A stretch of 21,458 nt of DNA from Bacteroidales bacterium (GTDB taxonomy: Bacteria > Bacteroidota > Bacteroidia > Bacteroidales > UBA932): the NCBI GenBank assembly GCA_016293535.1, contig JAEDEB010000038.1, positions 1 to 21,458 of the forward strand, written 5' to 3'. Numbering within the stretch: position 1 is the stretch's first letter; each line of letters starts with the position of its first letter. The position numbers and the translations under genes are program-made. The notes beneath the pieces are model-generated. The model was not told the origin of the DNA. It ran no database searches and saw nothing but the letters and a program-made list of their open reading frames with translations. Shown here piece by piece: positions 6,001-13,497 of the stretch.

Positions 6001-7875
6001 ATGAAAGAAACTATTCAAGAACTGTTCAGAGGATACAAATCCAGAGAGGCTTTCTGGGCTGCTGCCGAGAATGTGATGACCGACCGATGGAGCCAGACTA
6101 TGCTCCTGAGGCTTGTCAGCAAGAAGAACCATATCGTCATGCTCCGTGAAGATATGGACAGGATCAGGGAACTCGCCGACTCCGGAAATCCATATATGCA
6201 GTATACATACGCCCGTCTTCACGATGTGCTGCTGCCGGACCCGGATTCGGTCGAGACATTTGAGAAGTACTACACCCTCGCGATGGAGGGAGGGATTGCT
6301 GACGCGAAGATGCAGCTTGCCTTTGCCTACCGCGACGGCGACTTCGGGGAAATGGACAGGAGACGGTACCGCAAGCTGATGGAGGAGGCACTCGCTGAGG
6401 GCAGCGACAGGGCCGCACAGCAGAAACTCAACGAAATGATTTTTGGCGCCGATGGTGTGGAAGCGGAACCTGAAAAGGCATTGAGGCTCATTTCGGAATA
6501 TCTGAGCGGCAGCGAAGAAGAGCCGGACCCTATCTACTACAAGCTCAGGGGCAATGCCGAGGAGAAACTCGGAAAGAAGGAAGAGGCGGTGGCAGACTAC
6601 AGGAAGGCAGCGGAAAATGGCTTTGCAGATGCATATTTCTGGCTGGCCATTCTGATCTGCTGCGATGAGAACGGAACGGTGGTGGACAGCGACCGCTTCA
6701 CTGAGATTATGAGCGCAGGGCAGGAGGCAAATTCGCCCCTGGGCTACCTTGAAACCGCCTGCCTGATAACTCCGGAACTCTACGAAGCCGCTGACGAAAA
6801 ATCAAGGTCAGAACTCAGGAATCTGCTTGAGGAACAGCTCAGCCTTGCTTCTTTGATGGGAGAATGCGACGCTCCGTTCTGGCTCGGCCACTATTACGAA
6901 AACGGCCTGTACGGTTTTGCACAGGACAATGGACTGGCCTGGCAGATGTATGCGAAAGCTGCCTGGATGAGATCGGCCGAAGGATACGCCAGTCTCAGCC
7001 GCATGGTCCTCGAAGACGGCACCGCGCCTGAGGACAAGGACGAGGATTTCGGATATGAATGTGCATACCGTGGATATGCGCTCGGATCCGATACCTTGGA
7101 AACGGTCATACGCGGGTACCGCAACGGGCATCTTACCCACCACGCCGCCGTGATCGAGGAGTTCCTTCTGCCCCGCTACGAAGAACTGTGCGACGAAGAG
7201 GACTGCGATGACTATTATGAACCCGAAATCGAAGAGGATTGTTACGCCGTCAGCGAAACCCCCGTCAGCGAAGACAGAGCCGGTGAAGGTACGGACCCGC
7301 AGAGGCTAAGCGAAATCTGCGAGGAATGCCTGGCGAAGGCTGAGGAGGCCGACAAGGACAGGCGCCCGTGGGACGTCGCCGAATATGCACGCAGATATGC
7401 AGACGCCGCCGACATTCTCAAAGGATACGAGCACATGCTCAATTCCCTCTACTCATGGAACAGTAAGTTGCTGGATCTCATCGTGGACCGTCCGCGGCTG
7501 AAACTTAGGCTGTGCAGGATACAACTTTCCGTACTCAGATGGATCGAGGCCCTTCAGGGACATGAACTCGGAATGGCCGACGACCTCGCAGACGAAATAC
7601 GCGAATTGTCCGGTTGCATATCCCTTGCGGACGAGGGCAGGTTGGACGAAATACCGCAGACCGAACTGCTCAAGCGCGATCCGGTCGAATGGACAGCCGC
7701 CTGGGAGAATGTGATCGACGAAGCCGACAGGATGGCATACGGGGAGCTCAAGGACGTCCCTATGCATATGGGATGGTGTTTCGCTTTCTGGTCGGCACGC
7801 GCAGCGGCACTCGGGAAATTCGGCATCGAATGGCGAAGTCCCGGGTTGATGAACCCGGGGGTCATATTCGACTGA
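6001..7875 (+). CDS. Sel1/TPR-like helical repeat protein
   Basis: This is a 624-residue acidic protein with no signal peptide or membrane segment, so probably cytosolic. It contains several Sel1-like units, for example GNPYMQYTYARLHD (about 61-74), GGIADAKMQLAFAYRDGDF (about 96-114), NGFADAYFWLAIL (about 210-222), CDAPFWLGHYYENGLYGF (about 290-307) and SAEGYASLSRM (about 325-335). Sel1 repeats usually form solenoids that scaffold protein complexes. A strongly acidic tract (EELCDEEDCDDYYEPEIEED) near 400-420 separates them from a helical C-terminal half I do not recognise. The frame stays open upstream into the GH97 gene, but the ATG at 6001 is the sensible start, 56 bases after the GH97 stop. 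That gap has no clear promoter, so co-transcription with GH97 is likely. Its 3' end converges on the receptor remnant, 8 bases away. Confidence 0.82.
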   Translation: MKETIQELFRGYKSREAFWAAAENVMTDRWSQTMLLRLVSKKNHIVMLREDMDRIRELADSGNPYMQYTYARLHDVLLPDPDSVETFEKYYTLAMEGGIADAKMQLAFAYRDGDFGEMDRRRYRKLMEEALAEGSDRAAQQKLNEMIFGADGVEAEPEKALRLISEYLSGSEEEPDPIYYKLRGNAEEKLGKKEEAVADYRKAAENGFADAYFWLAILICCDENGTVVDSDRFTEIMSAGQEANSPLGYLETACLITPELYEAADEKSRSELRNLLEEQLSLASLMGECDAPFWLGHYYENGLYGFAQDNGLAWQMYAKAAWMRSAEGYASLSRMVLEDGTAPEDKDEDFGYECAYRGYALGSDTLETVIRGYRNGHLTHHAAVIEEFLLPRYEELCDEEDCDDYYEPEIEEDCYAVSETPVSEDRAGEGTDPQRLSEICEECLAKAEEADKDRRPWDVAEYARRYADAADILKGYEHMLNSLYSWNSKLLDLIVDRPRLKLRLCRIQLSVLRWIEALQGHELGMADDLADEIRELSGCISLADEGRLDEIPQTELLKRDPVEWTAAWENVIDEADRMAYGELKDVPMHMGWCFAFWSARAAALGKFGIEWRSPGLMNPGVIFD

Positions 7876-7883
7876 CGGCCTGA

Positions 7884-8204
7884 TTACCAACCAATCTTTA
7901 CACCGGCGAAGAAGCATCGTGGCGATGCCGGGCCGTAGATATATCCGGAATCGCGATCGGGCCCCTGGTCGAAATCCTTCTGCCAGGCATTGAGGAAATT
8001 CTGCACACCTGCATTGAGCTGGAGTGAGACGCTCCTCCATATCTTGAAATCGTAGGACAGCTTGCAGTTCAGGTCGAAGAAAGACGGAGTGGTCTCGGTA
8101 CGGTTGGCCTCGATGTAGCCGGCATGGTGTTCCACGAGCATGGGCCCGGTATAAGTGCCGCTCAGGGAAATCATAAGCGTCCTGTAGTGAATAATTTGAG
8201 ACAA
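7884..8204 (-). pseudogene. C-terminal remnant of a TonB-dependent outer-membrane receptor
   Basis: About 100 residues resemble the last beta-strands of a receptor barrel: SLSGTYTGPMLVEHHAGYI, TPSFFDLNCKLSYDF, SVSLQLNAGVQNFLNAWQKD, then DRDSGYIYGPASPRCFFAGV and a terminal aromatic residue before TAA at 7886-7884. Full receptors of this type are usually more than 600 residues, so plug and most of the barrel are missing. The frame begins right after the proA stop, and that stop is in the same frame. This places the break at or within a few bases of the proA end. The only start codons are a TTG at 8204 and internal ATGs, and no signal peptide exists, so the piece cannot make a working receptor. 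Confidence 0.75.
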
Positions 8205-8210
8205 ACTGCG

Positions 8211-9545
8211 TCATCGGCGAATCTGGCCGTTGCCTTCGATGAGGTACTTGTAGGTCGTAAGCTCATTCAGGGCCATAGGGCCGCGAGCATGGAGTTTCTG
8301 GGTCGAGATGCCAATCTCTGCTCCGAAGCCGAATTGAGCACCGTCCGTAAAAGCCGTGGAAACATTGGCATACACACAGGCCGCATCCACCCTTTTCCAG
8401 AAAAGTTCCACCGCCGCCCTGTTTTCGCTCACGATGCACTCGCTATGACGGGAACCGTATCTGCCAATGTGCGCGATGGCTTCTTCCACGGAGTCGACAA
8501 CCCGTATGCTCATCTTGTAGTCAAGATACTCCGTTCCGAACGAACTTTCGTCAGCGGCATTGAGCAGATGGGAAGGATAACGGCCCTCAAGCGCCGCAAA
8601 AGCCCTCTCATCCGCGTAGATGACAACATCATTTTCCTGGAGCGGAGAGCAAAGAGCCGGCAGGTCGGAGAGACGCTCACTATGGACAATGAGACAGTCG
8701 AGCGCATTGCAGACGCTGACCCTGCGCGTCTTCGCATTGTTGACTATCGCGGCGCCCTTTGCGAGATCGCCGTCCCTGTCGAAATAGGTATGGCAAATCC
8801 CCGCGCCTGTTTCGATTACAGGTACACGTGCATTGTCGCGTACGAAGCGTATCAGCCCTGCGCTGCCCCTCGGGATGATTACATCCACAATTCCGACCGC
8901 ATCGAGAAGTGCCGACACCGCCTCGCGGGAAGACGGAAGAAGGGTGCATGCCGCCGTATCCACGCCGTGTCTCTCCAGTACGGACGCGATGATTCCGACT
9001 ATGCAGCGGTTCGTATGCTCAGCCTCCGAGCCGCCCTTGAGAACGCAGACGTTCCCGCTCTTTAGACAGACCGAGAAGACGTCAGGGGTGACGTTCGGCC
9101 TTGCTTCGTAGATGACACCAACGACTCCTAAAGGCACTGAGAGCTTGGTGATTTTCATTCCGTTAGGACGCGTGAAACTATCCAGCACCCTGCCCAGGGG
9201 CGAAGACAGGCTCGCAACCTTTTCCATATCCGAGGCAATCAACGAAATACGCTCGGAAGTCAGGAGGAGACGGTCATATCCGGGTATCTTCGCGGCGGCA
9301 GCCTGCCTGTCGGCTGCTGCGGCGTCAGCGCCAATCCTTTCCGCCCCCGGCGAATCAGCGCCAATGCGGTCTGCCAGCAGGGCTTCAGTGTCAAGGCGGT
9401 TGGCGGCGAGTATCGCGTCGCTCTCCTCGCGGAGGCGCGCAGCCACATCCATCAGTATCGCGTTCGTCTGCTCGAGGGTCAGCGCAGCCACACTTTCTGT
9501 CGCCTTTGCCGCTGCCTTCAGCATATCATTTATATCATTATCCAT
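8211..9545 (-). CDS. proA: Glutamate-5-semialdehyde dehydrogenase (gamma-glutamyl phosphate reductase)
   Basis: ProA catalyses the second step of proline synthesis: NADPH-dependent reduction of gamma-glutamyl phosphate to glutamate-5-semialdehyde, in the cytosol. The 444-residue product carries LGVVGVIYEARPNVTPD (139-155), the nucleotide-site VLKGGSEAEHTN (168-179), IPRGSAGLI (224-232), the catalytic Cys279 in RVSVCNALD, and the C-terminal DGAQFGFGAEIGIST (401-415). It is somewhat longer than the roughly 417 residues of E. coli ProA. The extra length lies at 60-79, where RIGADSPGAE is followed by RIGADAAAAD, a ten-residue tandem duplication in the N-terminal helical region. All active-site motifs are intact. 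It follows proB by 42 bases on the same strand. Confidence 0.96.
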   Translation of the reverse strand: MDNDINDMLKAAAKATESVAALTLEQTNAILMDVAARLREESDAILAANRLDTEALLADRIGADSPGAERIGADAAAADRQAAAAKIPGYDRLLLTSERISLIASDMEKVASLSSPLGRVLDSFTRPNGMKITKLSVPLGVVGVIYEARPNVTPDVFSVCLKSGNVCVLKGGSEAEHTNRCIVGIIASVLERHGVDTAACTLLPSSREAVSALLDAVGIVDVIIPRGSAGLIRFVRDNARVPVIETGAGICHTYFDRDGDLAKGAAIVNNAKTRRVSVCNALDCLIVHSERLSDLPALCSPLQENDVVIYADERAFAALEGRYPSHLLNAADESSFGTEYLDYKMSIRVVDSVEEAIAHIGRYGSRHSECIVSENRAAVELFWKRVDAACVYANVSTAFTDGAQFGFGAEIGISTQKLHARGPMALNELTTYKYLIEGNGQIRR

Positions 9546-9587
9546 ATCAGTGTTCGAATTTTAAATGTGAAGATTGCTCTATGTTCT

Positions 9588-10370
9588 TCAGATCAATTTG
9601 GGTTCGAAACGCGTACAAAGTACATCGCTCTTGCAGTCAACAACATCCACTAGTATGTCGGGGGTACGGCCGTTTGCGATTACAACAGGTATCCCCTCGC
9701 CAGCAAGTTTCAGGGCTACGCCGCACTTGGTAAGCATTCCGCCGCGGCCACGGGATGATTTTTCCGGACTTATGAACCCGGACAAAGCGTCGTCGCCACC
9801 ATCAAGCTTCACAACAGGAATCAGGCGGCTCGAGCTTTCCTTCGGATCACCGTCATAAAGCCCATTTATATTGCTGAGTATCAGGAGCATATCAGCCTTC
9901 ATCATACGGGCCATGGTTCCGGACAGTTCGTCGTTGTCAGTGAACATAAGCTCGGTCAGGGAAATGGTGTCGTTCTCGTTGACTATGGGGATGACACGGT
10001 TGCCGAGCATCACATCTATGCAATGCCTCTGGTTCTCATACTGTTCAGGCCGCGAGAGGCTGTCCTTGGTCGTAAGCACCTGCCCGCAGACTATGCCGTG
10101 GCTGGAGAAAAGGTCCGAATACCGATTCATAAGCTTGACCTGTCCCACCGCCGAATAAAGCTGTCGCGATGAGACATCGTCAAGATTCTCCCGAGGAGCA
10201 ACTTCCGTTCTTCCTGAAGCTACGGCCCCGGAGGAAACCAGAATGATTTCCATTCCCCTCTTATGTAGAGCCGCCACCTGGTCCGCAACCGCAGACATAC
10301 GGGTTATGTCGAGGGTCCCGTCTTCCCTGGTCAGCACATTGCTGCCGATTTTCACTACTATCCTGTTCAT
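9588..10370 (-). CDS. proB: Glutamate 5-kinase, short form without PUA domain
   Basis: ProB phosphorylates glutamate with ATP, the first step of proline synthesis, feeding the unstable product to ProA encoded next to it. The 260-residue amino-acid-kinase fold shows VVKIGSNVLT (5-14, phosphate site with Lys7), ILVSSGAVASGR (43-54), the glutamate-binding IVNENDTIS and FTDNDELSG motifs, and the nucleotide-site GGMLTKCGVALKLA. E. coli ProB is 367 residues and carries a C-terminal PUA domain; here the protein stops after the kinase domain. I see no proC in the window. A 7-bp stem-loop ends 13 bases before the ATG. Confidence 0.96.
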   Translation of the reverse strand: MNRIVVKIGSNVLTREDGTLDITRMSAVADQVAALHKRGMEIILVSSGAVASGRTEVAPRENLDDVSSRQLYSAVGQVKLMNRYSDLFSSHGIVCGQVLTTKDSLSRPEQYENQRHCIDVMLGNRVIPIVNENDTISLTELMFTDNDELSGTMARMMKADMLLILSNINGLYDGDPKESSSRLIPVVKLDGGDDALSGFISPEKSSRGRGGMLTKCGVALKLAGEGIPVVIANGRTPDILVDVVDCKSDVLCTRFEPKLI

Positions 10371-10383
10371 CTTGTCATCGACT

Positions 10384-10402
10384 ACCGGGAGCCATTCCCG
10401 GT
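10384..10402 (-). terminator. Stem-loop between the NPCBM-protein gene and proB
   Basis: ACCGGGA (10384-10390) pairs perfectly with TCCCGGT (10396-10402) around a 5-base loop, a 7-bp GC-rich stem. No T tract follows on the minus strand. It lies 13 bases before the proB ATG. It could be a weak terminator or mRNA-processing site, or it could limit ribosome access to proB. Confidence 0.4.
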
Positions 10403-10422
10403 TGTCAGCCTGTTAATCCTTT

Positions 10423-13400
10423 TCAGAAATTGAAGTACTCCAGCATCTGGACCACCTGCGGAATCTCATCCGCACTTCCGGTCGGAAGTATGAGAACCGT
10501 ATCGGTACTGCTCTTCCCGTCAACAGTAAGGGAAAGCGACCTGTACACATTGAATGAATCTATCATCGCCTGAGACTGGGCAACGGAAAGATCGACGTCC
10601 GCGGAGCACTGTTTCAGAGCCTTCGGGGCAATCTTCAGCAGTTTTCCGTAGCTTGCCATGTCCTGAAAACTCGTAAGGTTGACTATGCCCACACCTGCTG
10701 CAGCTACTCCTAGCTGGGCCGTGGCAATCTTGTCCTTCAATGAGTTACCCTCGTCTATCCTGTCCTCAAGCTTGGAAATCATATCTGAAAGCGAGAGTCT
10801 CGCGCCACGGGAATCCACAAAGGAGAAACACTTGTAAACCTTCCCGTCCGACGCCTGCACGAAAGTCTCTGAAGAGGCTGGCATGTCATAGGCTCCTTCA
10901 CGGTACTGGGCAACCGACTTCCATACATTATTGACATCCCTGAGATAGGAGTCTATTGCGCTGTTGCCGCTGTAGTAGTTTTTCACTTCCCATTCTACAC
11001 GGGGCTCTACCTTCTGCTGGTCCTTGCCGGACCTCTTCCTTGAACCCTTTGGTGTCCCGGCAGCTTTTTCAGTTCCGGCAGCCGCCGCTGAGGCTGAATG
11101 GCTGGTCTCTGATGCAGAAGAACCCGACGGCTGGGTGCCTGACTGCTGGGAGGCTGACGTAGCGGAATCGCCGGAGGCCGAAGCCGTTCCGGAAGCGCCG
11201 CCACGTCCCTGGCTGCCAGGCGTATAGCTTATCGGGACCTGCTTGTGACACGGTTCCTTGCTGAGTTTGATGTCGTGGAAGAGATACTGTCCAGAACGGA
11301 CGTCCCCACACTCCAGCCAGAACATCAGCTGGCGGCACTTGAAGATAGGGACGGTCACGGTCAGAGGCGCCATCTTGTTGTCAAGCCAGTACTCCCCGAC
11401 AAGCACCTGATCCGCCATCACGTTGAGTTTTACGGAATTGAGAACGTTCTCCTTCGTCATATCCCCGAAAACCTGAGCGAATTCATCAACATATTCCCTC
11501 ATATTCTCCACCGTGAAGGTACAGCTCTCGTACTGCCCCATAGGGTTGAAGGCGGCTGCGGCAGACTGCTTGTTGCTGCTGTCGTTCAGAAGCAGGAATA
11601 TGCCTAAGTTGGCTGTCCCTGAAGCGCCACCGCTCACTCCCGTATATGCCGCAACGTCCGAGCTGCTGACACTCGCGCCAACACCTGTCAGCAGCATGAA
11701 GGCCGCGTCCATCACCGTGACGTTCTCGAGTCCGAGAGGGATGTTGGTCTCGAGCATGAAGCCCTTGTTGATTTCCCGTCCGTCCTTCATTTTGAAAGAC
11801 CTCGTGATGGTGGAACCGTCGAGGAAGCAGTCATCCATGCTGAAAGAGGTCAGGTCGCTGACGAAACGGCCGTTATAATGGAAATACGGCTTTCCGCAGA
11901 AATCGATGAGGTCGGTCTCGTAAGGGCTGTCCGGCTCAGGACGAGCAAAGATGTCATTCTCCACCGGTTCCCCTCTGTACAGGACAATATCGCCGACGCC
12001 GATGATGGTCTGCTTCTCCTTTCCGCTGCCGCGTCGGGCGAACTTCAGGGTGCGGCACTTATGGACAGGAATCTTATAGTGCTGGCAAGGCCAGGTCGAA
12101 TATATCTTATGGTCGAAGACGAGCTGGTCGTCCACATAGATGAGAAGATTGTCGTCATCCATATATGAGCGTTTGCTCAGGCAACCTGCATCGAAACTTA
12201 TCCAGTCGTATTCACCGGCGAGATCGAAAGCCGCATAGGAATCGATCCTGTCGCCGAGAAGAGTGTTGCCGGTCGTAAGCAGCAGTCCCTCCCAGTACTT
12301 AACTCCGCCCATCGAGAAGGTATAATGACGGGACTCGCCTTCGAAAAGGGTGGAGCTGGCCTTGCTGACTCCCCTGACGGAGAAAGGACGGATGCTGGAC
12401 ATCAATGGACATACGTCCGGGAGCATTGATATTCTTTCCTTGTTCGGATTGATCGTTCCCGGAGTCGGGACCGAGGTGTCGCCTTCGCGATATGCAAATA
12501 TGTCGACAACGGCGAGGGTCATTCCTCCGAGGAAATCGCTGGCGCGGTATTCTGCACTGATGCACAGTGATTCCACACCCTTTACGTCCAGGACAATCTG
12601 GCGGGAAAGTTCGTTCTGCCTTATGCACTCTTCATACAGGGTCTTGCGGTCGCCCTTTACCACAAGCCACACGCTGGCATTGCTGCTCTGGTTGTCCCTG
12701 GCCCCGACGACGAACGAAAGCTTGTCGAAACGACTGTTCAGCCAGAAATAAGCATCGCCGACAGTCTTGCCCATCAAAGCCTGCTGAATTGAAAAAGCAA
12801 GTCCGGAGTCATATTCCTTGGAAGAGACATTGATGCTCTCCATCTGGTTTTTGCTGCGAATCGCACCTTCGCCAACCACCGAATCGACGTAACCGCTGTT
12901 TACGCTGTAGAAAGGCAGTTCCTTGACAAGTTTGACCTTGCCGGACGGGACTTTCGGATAAAAGGTGTTCGGATTGGAAACCTTCTGGCCGGCCTTCCAC
13001 AACCTGAGATTTGCGAAAGTCGGATCCACGGAACCGCCTACCACCGTGAACACCAGCTGCCTGACACCCTTGACGTCAAGGGTGAAGAAGCGTGGCGGAT
13101 CGTATGCGAACATCACCTCGTCGAAGATGATGCGGCCGTCTGCCTTTATCGTCACTATGGAGTTGCCGCTGGAACTGGACTCCACAATGACGCTCGGACC
13201 CATCACGAAAGAGAGTTTCTCATATCCGCCGCCGATGTCGAAAGTAGCGGTGCCCTTGACTCCGTCAGCGATCAGTCCTCCTGAAGGCGTGCCGAGATGG
13301 AACGCCGATGAAACCCCGGTTCCGCTGAGGTAGTTGTTGTTGACATAATATTTTGCCGTCTCGGCAGGCTTGTATGTACCCAGAAGGGACGTCTGGGCAG

Positions 13401-13455
13401 AGACAGAGGCCGCGGTTAAACAGAGGACGGCAATAACTGAATACAATCTTTTCAT
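10423..13455 (-). CDS. Secreted multi-module protein with NPCBM-like carbohydrate-binding domains
   Basis: This is a 1010-residue exported protein with signal peptide MKRLYSVIAVLCLTAASVSA. Three successive regions (about 30-155, 170-320 and 345-500) have the NPCBM/NEW2 pattern: an ATFDIGGGYEKLSFVMG or FWLNSRFDKLSFVVGARD strand pair, a short 'xxVxxDGRxIFDE' strand, then LDVKGVRQLVFTV or LDVKGVESLCISA. A fourth, more divergent region (about 505-745) keeps the ending PIFKCRQLMFWLECG. NPCBM domains are known or suspected sugar-binding modules attached to glycosidases. A low-complexity Ser/Gly/Ala linker (about 746-810) leads to a basic patch (GSRKRSGKDQQK) and a C-terminal domain of about 195 residues that I do not recognise, with a small hydrophobic helix (LGVAAAGVGIVNL). 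No catalytic motif is visible. It follows the GH29 fucosidase by 42 bases and is probably in its transcript. Confidence 0.78.
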   Translation of the reverse strand: MKRLYSVIAVLCLTAASVSAQTSLLGTYKPAETAKYYVNNNYLSGTGVSSAFHLGTPSGGLIADGVKGTATFDIGGGYEKLSFVMGPSVIVESSSSGNSIVTIKADGRIIFDEVMFAYDPPRFFTLDVKGVRQLVFTVVGGSVDPTFANLRLWKAGQKVSNPNTFYPKVPSGKVKLVKELPFYSVNSGYVDSVVGEGAIRSKNQMESINVSSKEYDSGLAFSIQQALMGKTVGDAYFWLNSRFDKLSFVVGARDNQSSNASVWLVVKGDRKTLYEECIRQNELSRQIVLDVKGVESLCISAEYRASDFLGGMTLAVVDIFAYREGDTSVPTPGTINPNKERISMLPDVCPLMSSIRPFSVRGVSKASSTLFEGESRHYTFSMGGVKYWEGLLLTTGNTLLGDRIDSYAAFDLAGEYDWISFDAGCLSKRSYMDDDNLLIYVDDQLVFDHKIYSTWPCQHYKIPVHKCRTLKFARRGSGKEKQTIIGVGDIVLYRGEPVENDIFARPEPDSPYETDLIDFCGKPYFHYNGRFVSDLTSFSMDDCFLDGSTITRSFKMKDGREINKGFMLETNIPLGLENVTVMDAAFMLLTGVGASVSSSDVAAYTGVSGGASGTANLGIFLLLNDSSNKQSAAAAFNPMGQYESCTFTVENMREYVDEFAQVFGDMTKENVLNSVKLNVMADQVLVGEYWLDNKMAPLTVTVPIFKCRQLMFWLECGDVRSGQYLFHDIKLSKEPCHKQVPISYTPGSQGRGGASGTASASGDSATSASQQSGTQPSGSSASETSHSASAAAAGTEKAAGTPKGSRKRSGKDQQKVEPRVEWEVKNYYSGNSAIDSYLRDVNNVWKSVAQYREGAYDMPASSETFVQASDGKVYKCFSFVDSRGARLSLSDMISKLEDRIDEGNSLKDKIATAQLGVAAAGVGIVNLTSFQDMASYGKLLKIAPKALKQCSADVDLSVAQSQAMIDSFNVYRSLSLTVDGKSSTDTVLILPTGSADEIPQVVQMLEYFNF

Positions 13456-13497
13456 AGCTGGCGGATTATTTGTAACGTGCTGAAATTGAGTTGTAAA

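Noticed and set aside
7453..8214. Minus-strand frame of 253 codons spanning the Sel1 gene end and the receptor remnant
   Set aside because: It crosses two unrelated coding regions in the wrong frame; the adjacent frame carries clear receptor beta-strand sequence.
8124..9065. Plus-strand frame of 313 codons over proA
   Set aside because: It is the antisense shadow of proA, whose active-site motifs are intact and fully explain the region.
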